A stretch of 64,000 bases of DNA from CALJFL01 sp047633055. Lineage in GTDB: Bacteria > Pseudomonadota > Gammaproteobacteria > Pseudomonadales > Halieaceae. Within the stretch, counting starts at the first letter, position 1. The number at the start of each line of letters is the position of its first letter. Below the pieces are notes generated by a model. That model saw only the letters and a list, made by a program, of their open reading frames with translations, was not told where the DNA came from and made no database searches. The DNA lies in contig JBLIEI010000010.1 of NCBI GenBank assembly GCA_047633055.1, positions 15,382 to 79,381 of the forward strand, given 5' to 3'. Shown in pieces: positions 25,279 to 34,506 of this stretch. The position numbers and the translations under genes are program-made.

Positions 25279-26985
25279 CTAGGATAATATCCGTTCGCGG
25301 CGCTTGAATCGTTGCTCCTCAACGAAGCGGGGCAATTGTTGCAAGGGTATGGCGGGGCTGTAGTAAAACCCCTGTACTTGATCGCATTCCTGCTCCCGTA
25401 AAAACTCTATTTGTTCGTAGGTTTCTGCGCCCTCAGCAACCACTGGCATCTCCAGACGCTGCGCCATTTTAATAATCATGGAGCACACCGCAACCTGTTG
25501 TGGGTTGTGCGGTAAATCCTGCACAAAACTACTGTCAATCTTTATGACCGAGATGGGCAGTTCGGTCAGGTGTGATAGCTGTGAAAAGCCTGTACCGAAA
25601 TCGTCCAGGGAGAAGGAAATACCCAGTAAGCGCAATAGGTTCATGCGGTCCTTGATGGACTCAGGGTTCTTTAAAATGGTGGTTTCGGTCAGTTCAAATT
25701 CCAGTCGATTCGCATTTACCCCGGTGCGTTCAATGATATCTTTCACAATATCGACAAAGCGCTCATCCTGAATTTGCGAAAACGAGATGTTGACCGCAAC
25801 TTCAACCTCAGACATACCCTGATTATTAAGCCAGACCTGTGCCGAGCAGGCATGCTGGATCACCTGATATCCTATGGTTTTAAGCAGCCCCATATCCTCG
25901 CACACCGAGATAAACTCCGCGGGCGCTACCAGGCCCCGTTGCGGATGATTCCAGCGTAGCAATGCCTCCAGACCCTCTAGTTCACCCGATTTCAGGTCGA
26001 TGCGAGGCTGGTAGTGGAGCTCAAATTGATTCTTACGAACTGCAGTCCGCAGCTCAGCCGCCAGCGTTGAATTACCCGCGACATCAAACTGTAACTGCTC
26101 GGTGTAGAGCACGTACTTGCCGCCCTGTGCCGCCTTTGCCTGGAGCATGGCGTCACGTGCACATTCGATCAGGTCAGCGACTTCGGAGGCAGCATCGGGA
26201 AAGATGGCAGCGCCAATGCTCGCTTCTACTGACACTTGCTGATTATTGAGTACCATCGGCACAGAAACTGCACTGAGCATTTTTTGTGCAATAAGCTCCA
26301 CGTCATCGACGTTATTGACATCCTCCAGTACGACGGAAAATTCATCTCCCGCCATACGCGCAATGCTATCTGTGCTGCGCAATTTGTTGAGTAAGCGCCG
26401 AGCAATCTCCTGAATAAGTAGGTCGCCGTTTGATTCTCCGTAGTGATCATTGACGTTGGCAAACTGGTCGATATTGAGGTGTAGCAACGCGGTTTTGAAA
26501 TTATAGCGCTGAGATCTATCGACTGCCCGCTCGAGATGGGTTCGAAACTCGGATCGGTTGAGGGTGCCGGTGAGTACGTCGCGCTTGGATAGCTGCTTTA
26601 TTTGCTCCCGGGCGGACTTCAACTGGATGCCGTAGTCGAGAATTTTATGAACAAGGACGTCTTGAAGCTGGCCGCGAACGAGGTAGTCTTGAGCCCCGCA
26701 GTCGAGCAGTCTACGGGTGAGAGTTTCTGTGGCCTCATCCAGAACGAGGATTATCGGCACCGTAATTTCATGTTTTTGAGCGAGGCGCAGTAGATACTCT
26801 GTTTCAGGGCCATAGACCATGATCACGGCATCGTGGGCCGGGTCCAGCAGGGCTTCCAGGGGGCGATCGATATTCCCAGAATTGACCAAATCGAAGCGGG
26901 AAGGTAGCGCGCGCTCGAGGCAGGCCGACAATATAATGTGGTCCGTACTCTGGTCAGAGATGATCAATACGGTGTGTCGGTCCAC
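25279..26985 (-). CDS. Pseudo-receiver GGDEF-EAL protein
   Basis: A 568-residue protein. An N-terminal receiver-like fold (about 1-120) has VIMVYGP where the phospho-Asp should be, so it is probably not phosphorylated. The GGDEF domain carries the variant AGDEF (212-216) and an RxxD inhibitory site five residues before it (RSTD, 203-206). The EAL domain has LEALLRWNHPQRG, LTETTIL, DDFGTGFSQL and AEGAE, consistent with an active phosphodiesterase. It is divergent from nadA and 83 bp upstream of the second GGDEF-EAL gene. It is likely the first gene of the minus-strand signalling block. Confidence 0.9.
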   Translation of the reverse strand: MDRHTVLIISDQSTDHIILSACLERALPSRFDLVNSGNIDRPLEALLDPAHDAVIMVYGPETEYLLRLAQKHEITVPIILVLDEATETLTRRLLDCGAQDYLVRGQLQDVLVHKILDYGIQLKSAREQIKQLSKRDVLTGTLNRSEFRTHLERAVDRSQRYNFKTALLHLNIDQFANVNDHYGESNGDLLIQEIARRLLNKLRSTDSIARMAGDEFSVVLEDVNNVDDVELIAQKMLSAVSVPMVLNNQQVSVEASIGAAIFPDAASEVADLIECARDAMLQAKAAQGGKYVLYTEQLQFDVAGNSTLAAELRTAVRKNQFELHYQPRIDLKSGELEGLEALLRWNHPQRGLVAPAEFISVCEDMGLLKTIGYQVIQHACSAQVWLNNQGMSEVEVAVNISFSQIQDERFVDIVKDIIERTGVNANRLEFELTETTILKNPESIKDRMNLLRLLGISFSLDDFGTGFSQLSHLTELPISVIKIDSSFVQDLPHNPQQVAVCSMIIKMAQRLEMPVVAEGAETYEQIEFLREQECDQVQGFYYSPAIPLQQLPRFVEEQRFKRRERILS

Positions 26986-27172
26986 AATTGCCTCTGGTTG
27001 CCTACTGGGGTTGAATTACACAGCTGAGTCGCGGAGCTTGCTGTTTTCAAATTTTTATAAGTGTTTATTTCATATATAACATGGAGTTATACGCAGGTTT
27101 TGAGTGAAATTCTAGTAAATGTTTAGCAAAAATTGCCGGATAATACGCTAGTAATATTGACCGGCGAATATG

Positions 27173-27181
27173 TGCTAGAAT
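27173..27181 (+). promoter_or_regulatory. Putative extended -10 promoter for nadA
   Basis: TGC-TAGAAT forms an extended -10 element 33 bp before the nadA start. A TTGACC upstream (27157-27162) is only 13 bp away, too close for a standard -35, so the TG extension would carry recognition. It lies in the 229 bp AT-rich region between the divergent GGDEF-EAL and nadA genes, which otherwise shows no gene. Confidence 0.35.
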
Positions 27182-27214
27182 TTTATTCCTTTTTTTGAGC
27201 TCGCCCCTGCCAGT

Positions 27215-28288
27215 ATGACAATTGCTTCCGACAAGCTGGAGACGATCCGCCAGCAAGTGCAAAAACATCTCAACCACACCGAATCGAGTCAGTTAACTCC
27301 GCTTCAGGAGGGGCAGATTAAAGCGCAAATTAAAGCGCGTTTGGTGGCTGAAAACGCCACGCTTGTTGCGCATTATTACACCTCCCCCGCGATTCAGGCT
27401 TTAGCCGAAGAAACCGGCGGTTGTGTGTCTGATTCATTGGAGATGGCTCGGTTTGGCCACGATCACCCTGCGCGAACTCTGGTGGTAGCAGGGGTAAAAT
27501 TCATGGGCGAGACTGCCAAGATTCTTACGCCGGAGAAGCGGGTACTGATGCCGACCCTGGAAGCAACCTGCTCCCTGGATTTGGGGTGCCCCATCGACGA
27601 ATTTTCAGCATTTTGCGATCAGCACCCCGACCGAGAAGTCGTGGTCTATGCCAACACATCGGCTGCGGTGAAGGCCAGGGCTGACTGGGTGGTGACCTCC
27701 AGTATTGCGCTGGATGTAGCAGAGCATCTCGCTGATCAGGGTAAGAAGATCATCTGGGCCCCGGATCGGCATCTCGGCGACTACGTGCAACGCCAGACCG
27801 GCGCAGACATCCTGATGTGGGATGGCGCCTGCATTGTGCATGAGGAATTCAAAGCCAGAGGCATTGCCGATCTCAAGCGCGTGTATCCCGAGGCTGCGGT
27901 GCTGGCGCACCCCGAATCGCCGGCTTCAGTGCTCGAACTCGCCGACCGGGTGGGCTCTACCACGCAAATTATTAATGCTGCCGTGAACATGGACTGTAGG
28001 CAGTTTATCGTGGCGACTGACCAGGGCATTTTCTACAAGCTCCAGCAATTGGCGCCTGATAAGGAGTTTATTATTGCACCCACTGCAGGCAATGGCGGCA
28101 GTTGTCGGAGTTGTGCCAATTGCCCCTGGATGGCGATGAACGAACTGGAAAATTTGGCGAGTGTCTTTGATCGCACCGACAATGAGATCTTTGTAGAGCC
28201 AGAAATCGGCCGGCAAGCAATGGTTCCGCTGCGGAGAATGCTCGATTTTGCCGCCGAATTGCAGGTAGCCGTGAAGGGTAATGCCTAA
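27215..28288 (+). CDS. nadA: Quinolinate synthase
   Basis: NadA condenses iminoaspartate with dihydroxyacetone phosphate to quinolinate in de novo NAD synthesis, using a [4Fe-4S] cluster. This copy is 357 residues. The conserved cysteines lie in EATCSLDLGCP (C119), in DGACIVHEE, and in the C-terminal GSCRSCANCPWMAMNE. The first half also has HYYTSPAIQALAEETGGCVSDSLEMA. It is monocistronic, divergent from the GGDEF-EAL gene and convergent with bepA (18 bp between stops). No nadB or nadC is nearby. Confidence 0.97.
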   Translation: MTIASDKLETIRQQVQKHLNHTESSQLTPLQEGQIKAQIKARLVAENATLVAHYYTSPAIQALAEETGGCVSDSLEMARFGHDHPARTLVVAGVKFMGETAKILTPEKRVLMPTLEATCSLDLGCPIDEFSAFCDQHPDREVVVYANTSAAVKARADWVVTSSIALDVAEHLADQGKKIIWAPDRHLGDYVQRQTGADILMWDGACIVHEEFKARGIADLKRVYPEAAVLAHPESPASVLELADRVGSTTQIINAAVNMDCRQFIVATDQGIFYKLQQLAPDKEFIIAPTAGNGGSCRSCANCPWMAMNELENLASVFDRTDNEIFVEPEIGRQAMVPLRRMLDFAAELQVAVKGNA

Positions 28289-28306
28289 TCGGCTACGACT
28301 GCGGTT

Positions 28307-29833
28307 CTACAGGCTTTCCAGTTCATCGCGTATTTGGACTATGTCTTTCAGGCGCTGATTGATCTTTGCCGAGGTCAGGTAATCATTGTCGGTCAATTTT
28401 TGTGCATAGGTCAGCTGTTTTTCTGCTTCGCCCAAAATTCCGTTGAGGATAAAATACTCCGCCCTGGCTTGATGCAGGCCCGAAATGTTGCCGGATAATC
28501 CCTGTACTTCAGCCAATAAGTACCACAGACCTGGATCCTTGCGCTTTACTTTACTCTGGTCGAGTAGCACTTCTTCCGCTATATGGGCCTGCCCGTTGCG
28601 CATCAATGCGGTTGCGTAAGCCATCGTTAGCGGGTGGTTACCGGGGTTGAGTTCAACGTGTTTGTTGAGTTTTTCAACGGCGAGTTCCGCCTTATTACGT
28701 GCCATATCGATTTCGGCATCTGCGATTATGTACTCAAGTCGTTCTGGCGCGCCGGACCAGATGGAGTCAAGCTCCAGAGCCGCTTCGTCCGCCTTGCCTG
28801 CATTGGTCAAGGCGACAGCCAGCCCATAGACCGCTGCCTCCCGCGAGCGGGTGGAACCATCCAGTTCGCCACGAAACTTCTGGATAGCTTGTTCCGGCGT
28901 GTCAGCCAGTTGATTGATCACTCTCGCCCGCATCAATTGATAGTCGAGTTTGGCCGGGCGTATGGATTTGGGGTACTCCTGTGCTCTGTTGCGCGTGTCG
29001 GCAATACGATTCTCAGACAAGGGGTGACTGCGCAGAAATTCGGGAACATTGCTGCCACCGGTGTAGCGCGAGGCCTGTAACATGCGCTCGAACATCGCCG
29101 GCGCGGCGTGTGGGTCCATGCCTGCCTTGACCATAGTCTGCATACCTACTCGGTCGGCTTCCGCTTCATTGCCGCGGCTATAGCGCAGCGCTGAATCCTG
29201 TGCGGCTGCCTGGCCGGCCATTAATGCTGCCATACCAGCCTCGCCCCCTGCTGTTGCCATTAATACCAGGCCGGCCAGCATTGCAGCATAATTAAAAGGA
29301 GCCTGACTCTTTTGAAATTCGACGCGCCGCGAGAAGTGGCGTTGACTGATGTGAGCAATTTCATGCGCCAGTACCGTGGCTAACTCGTCTTCAGTCTGGG
29401 CGTAAAGCAGAAGGCCGTTATGAATGCCAATGACGCCGCCGGGTACCGCAAACGCATTAATGGTTGGGTTATCAACCAGAACGAGATCAATGCGACGATC
29501 TTCCAGCTGGCTGTGGGTAACCAGGCTGAAGATCAGGTTTTCCATGTAGTCGAACAGCAGCGGGTCGTCGATCGTAGGAACCTGACTACGAAACATACGC
29601 AGCCAGGCCCGGCCAAGTTTATACTCGTATTCCGCTGAAAACAGGCTGGTACTGGATTCGCCAAGATTTGGCAGCTTCAGGTCTTGATTCGCGGTAGCGG
29701 GACAGATAACAATCGCAAAAGCCAGTCCGGTTGCCCCGATGCCTTTTACTAACCGGCGGGAATATTGACTGAACTTTAACACTAAATTGAATCGCTCGAA
29801 TGCCGGATAGTAGTCGCCCGCATTGTACTGCAT
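28307..29833 (-). CDS. bepA: M48 metalloprotease/chaperone, BepA (YfgC) family
   Basis: A periplasmic M48 protease with C-terminal TPR repeats that assists LptD and BamA assembly in E. coli. The zinc site is LAHEIAHIS (HExxH) and the third ligand region is NEAEADRVGMQTM. The C-terminal half is TPR-like. The export signal is FSQYSRRLVKGIGATGLAFAIV ending near PATANQ. I use ATG 29833, which has GGGTGG upstream, but GTG 29782 directly before the signal sequence is an alternative. The perM gene and a TusA-like gene are divergent on the other strand, similar to the perM/bepA neighbourhood of E. coli. Confidence 0.92.
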   Translation of the reverse strand: MQYNAGDYYPAFERFNLVLKFSQYSRRLVKGIGATGLAFAIVICPATANQDLKLPNLGESSTSLFSAEYEYKLGRAWLRMFRSQVPTIDDPLLFDYMENLIFSLVTHSQLEDRRIDLVLVDNPTINAFAVPGGVIGIHNGLLLYAQTEDELATVLAHEIAHISQRHFSRRVEFQKSQAPFNYAAMLAGLVLMATAGGEAGMAALMAGQAAAQDSALRYSRGNEAEADRVGMQTMVKAGMDPHAAPAMFERMLQASRYTGGSNVPEFLRSHPLSENRIADTRNRAQEYPKSIRPAKLDYQLMRARVINQLADTPEQAIQKFRGELDGSTRSREAAVYGLAVALTNAGKADEAALELDSIWSGAPERLEYIIADAEIDMARNKAELAVEKLNKHVELNPGNHPLTMAYATALMRNGQAHIAEEVLLDQSKVKRKDPGLWYLLAEVQGLSGNISGLHQARAEYFILNGILGEAEKQLTYAQKLTDNDYLTSAKINQRLKDIVQIRDELESL

Positions 29834-29949
29834 GGTCGCTGCCACCCGTAGTAGAATATTCTACCTTCAGAGGGCAGTCTAAAGGTAAAGTTCATACTTT
29901 TAGTCCTTCTGGCTATACTGCCTCCACCAAAATATTAAGCGAACTTTTT

Positions 29950-30183
29950 ATGGCTCAGCGAAAATGGGTGGAACTCGATGCCGTTGGTCTCCTTTGCCCT
30001 ATGCCGCTGTTAAAGGCGAAACGCGCTTTGAATGTCATGGCTAGTGGTGAGAAACTGCGCATAACAGCCACTGATCAAGGTTCGGTCAGGGATTTTCAGG
30101 TATTTGCAGAGCAGTCGGGTCACACTTTGCTGGCCTCTGAGGAAAATGATGGTGTCTATGTCCACTTACTGCAAAAACGATAA
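29950..30183 (+). CDS. TusA/SirA-family sulfur carrier protein
   Basis: A 77-residue protein with the family motif LLCPMPLLKAKRAL (Cys in CPxP) and a beta-alpha-beta-alpha-beta-beta pattern ending GVYVHLLQKR. TusA-like proteins carry persulfide sulfur for tRNA thiolation, molybdopterin or other acceptors. This may be a TusA paralogue rather than the tRNA-specific one. I choose ATG 29950 (MAQRKWVELD). The open frame begins earlier at 29800, but that extension has no family similarity. perM starts 12 bp downstream, so they are probably one transcript. Confidence 0.9.
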   Translation: MAQRKWVELDAVGLLCPMPLLKAKRALNVMASGEKLRITATDQGSVRDFQVFAEQSGHTLLASEENDGVYVHLLQKR

Positions 30184-30195
30184 CCGGAGTCGCTG

Positions 30196-31284
30196 ATGCT
30201 CGATATTTTCAAGAAGTGGTACGAGCGCTACCTATTTGAAGAAGAATCGGTACTGTTGCTGGTATTGCTCGCGCTCTTCCTGGTGTTGCTAGCGACGATT
30301 GGCGATATCCTTGCCCCATTGTTAACGGCAATCGTCTTGGCCTACCTGATGCAGGGGGTCGCCAATCGCCTGACTCGACAAGGCTTGCCACAATGGGTGG
30401 GTTTTTCCGTTTCTTTCCTGATTTTTGTAGGGGCTTTTTTCGGTATATCGCTGGGCTTGTTACCGCTGGTATGGCGCCAGTTAGTCGGTCTTGCCAGTGA
30501 AACACCCAGGATGCTCGAGCAAGGGCAGCATTGGTTGGGGGTGCTGCCCGAGCAGTACCCCAAAATTTTCAGTGAGGAACAGATCAATCAGTTGATGGTG
30601 CTGGCGCAGACTGAGCTGGGTGGCTTGGGTCCGTCCATAGTGCGGGGCTCTATTGCGACGATTCCCGGTATTTTGACGGTAATGGTCTATATGGTGCTCA
30701 TTCCAATTCTGGTTTTCTTCTTTCTCAAAGACCGTGATCAGATTCTTGCCTGGGTCGGCAGCTTTCTTCCCTCCGAACGACCGCTATTGCGGAGAATTGG
30801 CTTGGAAATGAATACCCAGGTGGCAAATTATGCGCGGGGCAAAGTCGTGGAGATCATTATTGTCGGCGCGACCAGCTATTTCAGTTTTGTCTGGATGGGG
30901 TTGAACTATGCGGCTCTTCTAGCCCTGATGGTGGGCCTGTCAGTCATTATTCCCTATATTGGTGCCGCGCTGGTCACTGTCCCGGTGGTTGTAGTCGCAT
31001 TTTTTCAGTGGGGCCTGGTCAGTGAATTTTATTACGTGTTTATGGTCTATGTAATCATTCAGGCCCTCGATGGCAATGTGTTGGTGCCGCTTTTGTTTTC
31101 TGAGGCTGTGAATCTTCATCCGGTGGCTATTATCATGGCAGTGCTGTTTTTTGGTGGTGTCTGGGGCCTCTGGGGAGTGTTTTTTGCTATTCCACTAGCG
31201 ACCTTTATCAAGGCAATTATTAACGCCTGGCCGACCCGCAGTAGTAACAAGCTGGCGGAACTAGACGAGCCTGTTCAAACGTAA
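30196..31284 (+). CDS. perM: AI-2E family transporter, PerM-like
   Basis: A 362-residue inner-membrane protein with about 8 hydrophobic helices. It includes the family segments MVYMVLIPILVFFFLKDRD, GLSVIIPYIGAALVTVP and the C-terminal GGVWGLWGVFFAIPLATF. PerM (YfgO) is encoded next to bepA in E. coli, as here. The transported compound is not established, and the AI-2 exporter name comes from another member. It follows the TusA-like gene by 12 bp and precedes the M16 protease gene by 17 bp. Confidence 0.9.
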   Translation: MLDIFKKWYERYLFEEESVLLLVLLALFLVLLATIGDILAPLLTAIVLAYLMQGVANRLTRQGLPQWVGFSVSFLIFVGAFFGISLGLLPLVWRQLVGLASETPRMLEQGQHWLGVLPEQYPKIFSEEQINQLMVLAQTELGGLGPSIVRGSIATIPGILTVMVYMVLIPILVFFFLKDRDQILAWVGSFLPSERPLLRRIGLEMNTQVANYARGKVVEIIIVGATSYFSFVWMGLNYAALLALMVGLSVIIPYIGAALVTVPVVVVAFFQWGLVSEFYYVFMVYVIIQALDGNVLVPLLFSEAVNLHPVAIIMAVLFFGGVWGLWGVFFAIPLATFIKAIINAWPTRSSNKLAELDEPVQT

Positions 31285-31301
31285 ATCTAACGGAGTCATT
31301 A

Positions 31302-34163
31302 ATGCCTGAGTTGAATTTCGGGCGGGGTTTTAAAACCTTGCTCAGCGTTGTTTTTGTGTCTTCTTTGTTGGCTTGTACCCATCAGCCAGAGCCGGAAGCA
31401 CAGCTTACTCAAAGCCCGAACGACGATCATCAGTATCGCGTCATCACATTGCCTAACCAGCTTCGAGTGTTACTGATCTCCGACCCCGATACGCGCAAGG
31501 CGGCAGCCGCCCTCGATGTCATGGTGGGTAGCGGTGACAATCCGCCGGGGCGTGGAGGCCTTGCGCATTTTTTGGAGCATATGCTATTTCTGGGGACTGA
31601 TAAGTATCCGGATGCCGCCGAGTATGAGAAGTACATCACCGAGCACGGCGGTAATCGCAACGCCTATACCAGTTTTGAAAACACCAACTACTTCTTTGAC
31701 ATCAATGCCGACTATCTCCCCGAAGCGCTGGATCGATTCGCCCAGTTTTTCATCTCGCCCAGTTTCGACGCGCAGTATGTTGATCGGGAAAAGAATGCGG
31801 TACAGGCAGAGTACCAGCTTGGGCTAAAGAGTGACGGGCGCAGAGGGCTGGATGTTTTGCAGCAGAACATGAATCCTGAGCATCCTTTCAGTCAGTTTTC
31901 AGTTGGTAGCCTGGAGTCACTGGCAGACCGTCCCGATTCCATGATTCGCGATGACTTGCTGACGTTCTATCGCAAGCACTATTCTGCCAATGTGATGCGA
32001 TTGGTCGTGATGGGGTCGGAATCTCTGGGTGAGCTTGAGCAAATGGTTGTGCCTATGTTTGCCGCTGTTCCAAACCGCAATTATCAGCCTGTGCAGTTTG
32101 ACGAACCTATTTTTGCCAGTGGTTCGCTGCCTATGCTGGTGCAGATAAAACCGCAAGCCACCTTGAGGCAGCTGCAGGTTAATTTCCCTGTTGACGACTA
32201 CCGCGGGCAATACCGGGCCAAGCCGCTGGCCTATGTTGGCAATTTGGTAGGGCACGAAGGTGCCGGTAGCTTGTTGTCACAACTGAAACAAGAGGGTTTG
32301 GTTGAAGGCCTTGGAGCTGGCTCAGGTCTGGCCTGGCGAGGGGGGGCACTGTTTAGTGTTTCGTTGACGCTTACCGAACTTGGTGTGCAACAGCAGGATC
32401 GGGTTCTGGGTCTATTGTTTGCCTACACCCGTATGCTGCGAGAGCAGGGGCCTCAGCAGTGGTTATATGATGAGCAGACACGCCTCGCTGATCTCAGCTT
32501 TCGTTTTCGAGAAGACGCTGAACCCATCGGGTATGTCAGCGGCTTGGCCAGCGGTATGCAGCACTACAGTATTGAGGATACCTTACAGGGCCCCTATATC
32601 ATGGACACGTTTGATCCGGATATGATTAGCGAGCTACTGGCGCAGCTGCGCCCCGAAAATGCCCAGATTATTCTGAATGACCAGTCCGTCATTACCGATC
32701 AGATGAGCCCTTATTACCAGGTACCGTATTCGCAAGAAACGGAATCGGCAGACACCGTCGAGCGTTGGCAGTCGATAACAGTCCCGCTGTCACTGGATTT
32801 GCCGCCACCCAATCAATTCATTGCTGAAGACTTGGCGCTCATCGAGCCAGCGCCGGAAACGGCTGGTGCGCCCACTGTTGTTGAGCGGGGCGAGCGCGAT
32901 ACGATCTGGTTTGGTCAGGACGATGAGTTTAAGGTGCCACGAGGTGGGAGCTATGTGAATTTCCGTTCGCCGTTGGTAGGCACTGACGCGAGCCAGACGG
33001 CCATGGCGGTTTTATACACCAGTTTAATCAACGACAAGGTCAACGAGTTTTCTTATCCCGCCGCACTCGCTGGTTTGAATTTTAGTATTTATAAGCACGC
33101 CCAGGGCATCAGCTTGAGAGTGGGCGGTTACAGCGACAAGCAGCAGGTGTTGCTCGACCGTCTTATTGACGTGATAGAAAAGTCTGAGTTTGACGCTATG
33201 CGATTCGAAAATATTCGTCGGAACATGATTCGGGGTCTGGAAAACTCAATTACCAAACGTCCCATTAGCCAGGTGGCCGCTGACCTGCGTGAAGCGCTGC
33301 TCTATGGTGAGTGGGGTGAAGCACCGTTAATTGAGGCCCTTGAGTCGGTATCGCTGGCCGACGTAGAAGCCTATTCCGCTGCCTTCTGGGACTCTGCTTC
33401 GGCAGAGATTATGATCTACGGCAATTACCCGAAGACCGCTGTTGATGACATCGCAATTTCTGTGCGTTCGCTACTGGGGGCCGGCCCTGTGCCAGCGCTG
33501 CCGCATTTGAAGGTGCTGAAACTGGGTGCCGCAGAGATTGCGCAGTATCGAGTGGCGGTGCCTCACGATGACTCGGTAGTGGCCTGGTATCTGCAGGGTG
33601 CGGGTGATTCTTGGCGCGATCGGGCAGCAGCTGCGTTGACGGCGCAAATTATGAAGTCGGGCTTCTTTCAGCAACTGCGCACCGAGCAGCAATTGGGTTA
33701 TGCCGTGAGTGCGTCTTCATTCCCGCAACTGGATGTACCCGGTATTGTGATGTTGGTACAGTCGCCAAGTCACAGCGCCGATGCTGTCGCTAACGCCATG
33801 CAGCTGTTCATGTTAGGGGTGGAAGATGATCTTGATACGGACCAATTTGCGCGTCATCAGGCCGCGTTGAAAAGCCAAATTTTGCGGCCGCACAAAAATA
33901 TGCTGGAGCGCGCTGAGTTCTACTGGCAGTCTATTGCCCGCAAACAGTATGAATTCTCCAGTAGGCAACAGTTGGTGGACGCAATCAGCGATTTCACGCT
34001 GGATGACTGGCAGGAATATTACAATCGTGTTTTTATTCAGGAGCGGCATTCCCTGCAGGTCGTGACTCCGGGTAAATGGGCTACCTTTCCCGAAAACGCC
34101 GGTCAACAGTATGACAGTGCTGGCGACATCAAACGCGACCATCCTGTTTATTTGATCGATTGA
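31302..34163 (+). CDS. Insulinase/pitrilysin-type M16 metalloprotease, lipoprotein
   Basis: A 953-residue M16A protease. The inverted zinc motif HFLEH is at 89-93 and the distal Glu in EKNAVQAEYQ near residue 170. Four M16 half-domains are expected; the inactive C-terminal half includes LRTEQQLGYAVSAS, the substrate-contact motif of the insulinase family. The N-terminus has a signal with lipobox LLAC (Cys25), so it should be anchored to a membrane facing the periplasm, whereas E. coli PtrA is soluble periplasmic. Degradation of peptides in the periplasm is the likely role. It ends the perM operon. Confidence 0.93.
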   Translation: MPELNFGRGFKTLLSVVFVSSLLACTHQPEPEAQLTQSPNDDHQYRVITLPNQLRVLLISDPDTRKAAAALDVMVGSGDNPPGRGGLAHFLEHMLFLGTDKYPDAAEYEKYITEHGGNRNAYTSFENTNYFFDINADYLPEALDRFAQFFISPSFDAQYVDREKNAVQAEYQLGLKSDGRRGLDVLQQNMNPEHPFSQFSVGSLESLADRPDSMIRDDLLTFYRKHYSANVMRLVVMGSESLGELEQMVVPMFAAVPNRNYQPVQFDEPIFASGSLPMLVQIKPQATLRQLQVNFPVDDYRGQYRAKPLAYVGNLVGHEGAGSLLSQLKQEGLVEGLGAGSGLAWRGGALFSVSLTLTELGVQQQDRVLGLLFAYTRMLREQGPQQWLYDEQTRLADLSFRFREDAEPIGYVSGLASGMQHYSIEDTLQGPYIMDTFDPDMISELLAQLRPENAQIILNDQSVITDQMSPYYQVPYSQETESADTVERWQSITVPLSLDLPPPNQFIAEDLALIEPAPETAGAPTVVERGERDTIWFGQDDEFKVPRGGSYVNFRSPLVGTDASQTAMAVLYTSLINDKVNEFSYPAALAGLNFSIYKHAQGISLRVGGYSDKQQVLLDRLIDVIEKSEFDAMRFENIRRNMIRGLENSITKRPISQVAADLREALLYGEWGEAPLIEALESVSLADVEAYSAAFWDSASAEIMIYGNYPKTAVDDIAISVRSLLGAGPVPALPHLKVLKLGAAEIAQYRVAVPHDDSVVAWYLQGAGDSWRDRAAAALTAQIMKSGFFQQLRTEQQLGYAVSASSFPQLDVPGIVMLVQSPSHSADAVANAMQLFMLGVEDDLDTDQFARHQAALKSQILRPHKNMLERAEFYWQSIARKQYEFSSRQQLVDAISDFTLDDWQEYYNRVFIQERHSLQVVTPGKWATFPENAGQQYDSAGDIKRDHPVYLID

Positions 34164-34171
34164 ACGATTCT

Positions 34172-34186
34172 TGTAGTTAAACTACA
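34172..34186. promoter_or_regulatory. 15-bp palindrome upstream of the pyruvate dehydrogenase operon
   Basis: TGTAGTTAAACTACA has perfect 7-bp arms around one central base, then ATAATG. It lies 9 bp after the M16 protease stop and 320 bp before aceE. It has no T-tract, so it looks more like an operator than a terminator. The cognate regulator is unknown. Confidence 0.35.
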
Positions 34187-34274
34187 TAATGACTTCATTT
34201 CGATTGAAAGCGGATGAATTTTAAGCGCAATGAGCAAGAGAATTCAGTTCCAAAATAGAACTATATTACTATTT

Positions 34275-34298
34275 CCGCGTAAACGCGGTAATATTTTT
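34275..34298 (+). terminator. Possible terminator of the perM-M16 operon
   Basis: CCGCG-taaa-CGCGG (34275-34288) is followed by TAATATTTTTA. The 5-bp GC stem with tetraloop and T-rich tail fits a short intrinsic terminator reading plus-strand, about 110 bp after the M16 gene stop. Confidence 0.45.
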
Positions 34299-34506
34299 AC
34301 AACCTGAGGTCGCAGCGAGAGGGTTTCGGCTGATTTTTAGCGTCGACCATACCAATAAGTCGAGTTCGGGCTAGCATACAGTGCTGTTTTGGAATGTATT
34401 TGGCGATAGCATCCCCTTCACCACTCGATAAACCCAGGCCGACGACATTACACGGGCCAGATAACATTAGACGGTCCAGCGAGATCACCTCGGAGAGGCA
34501 ACAGGC

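Larger units (their letters stand above)
34164..34506. other. Intergenic region between the M16 protease gene and aceE
   Basis: These 343 bp hold no convincing gene. A minus-strand frame (34297-34488, 63 codons) has no recognisable features or ribosome site and is rejected. The first part is AT-rich with a 15-bp palindrome and a terminator-like hairpin (listed separately). The last 150 bp is aceE leader ending in CGGAGAGG as ribosome site. I see no PdhR-type ATTGGT/ACCAAT operator. Confidence 0.6.

Noticed and set aside
34297..34488. 63-codon minus-strand frame before aceE
   Set aside because: It has no ribosome site, no recognisable motif and lies in the aceE leader region.
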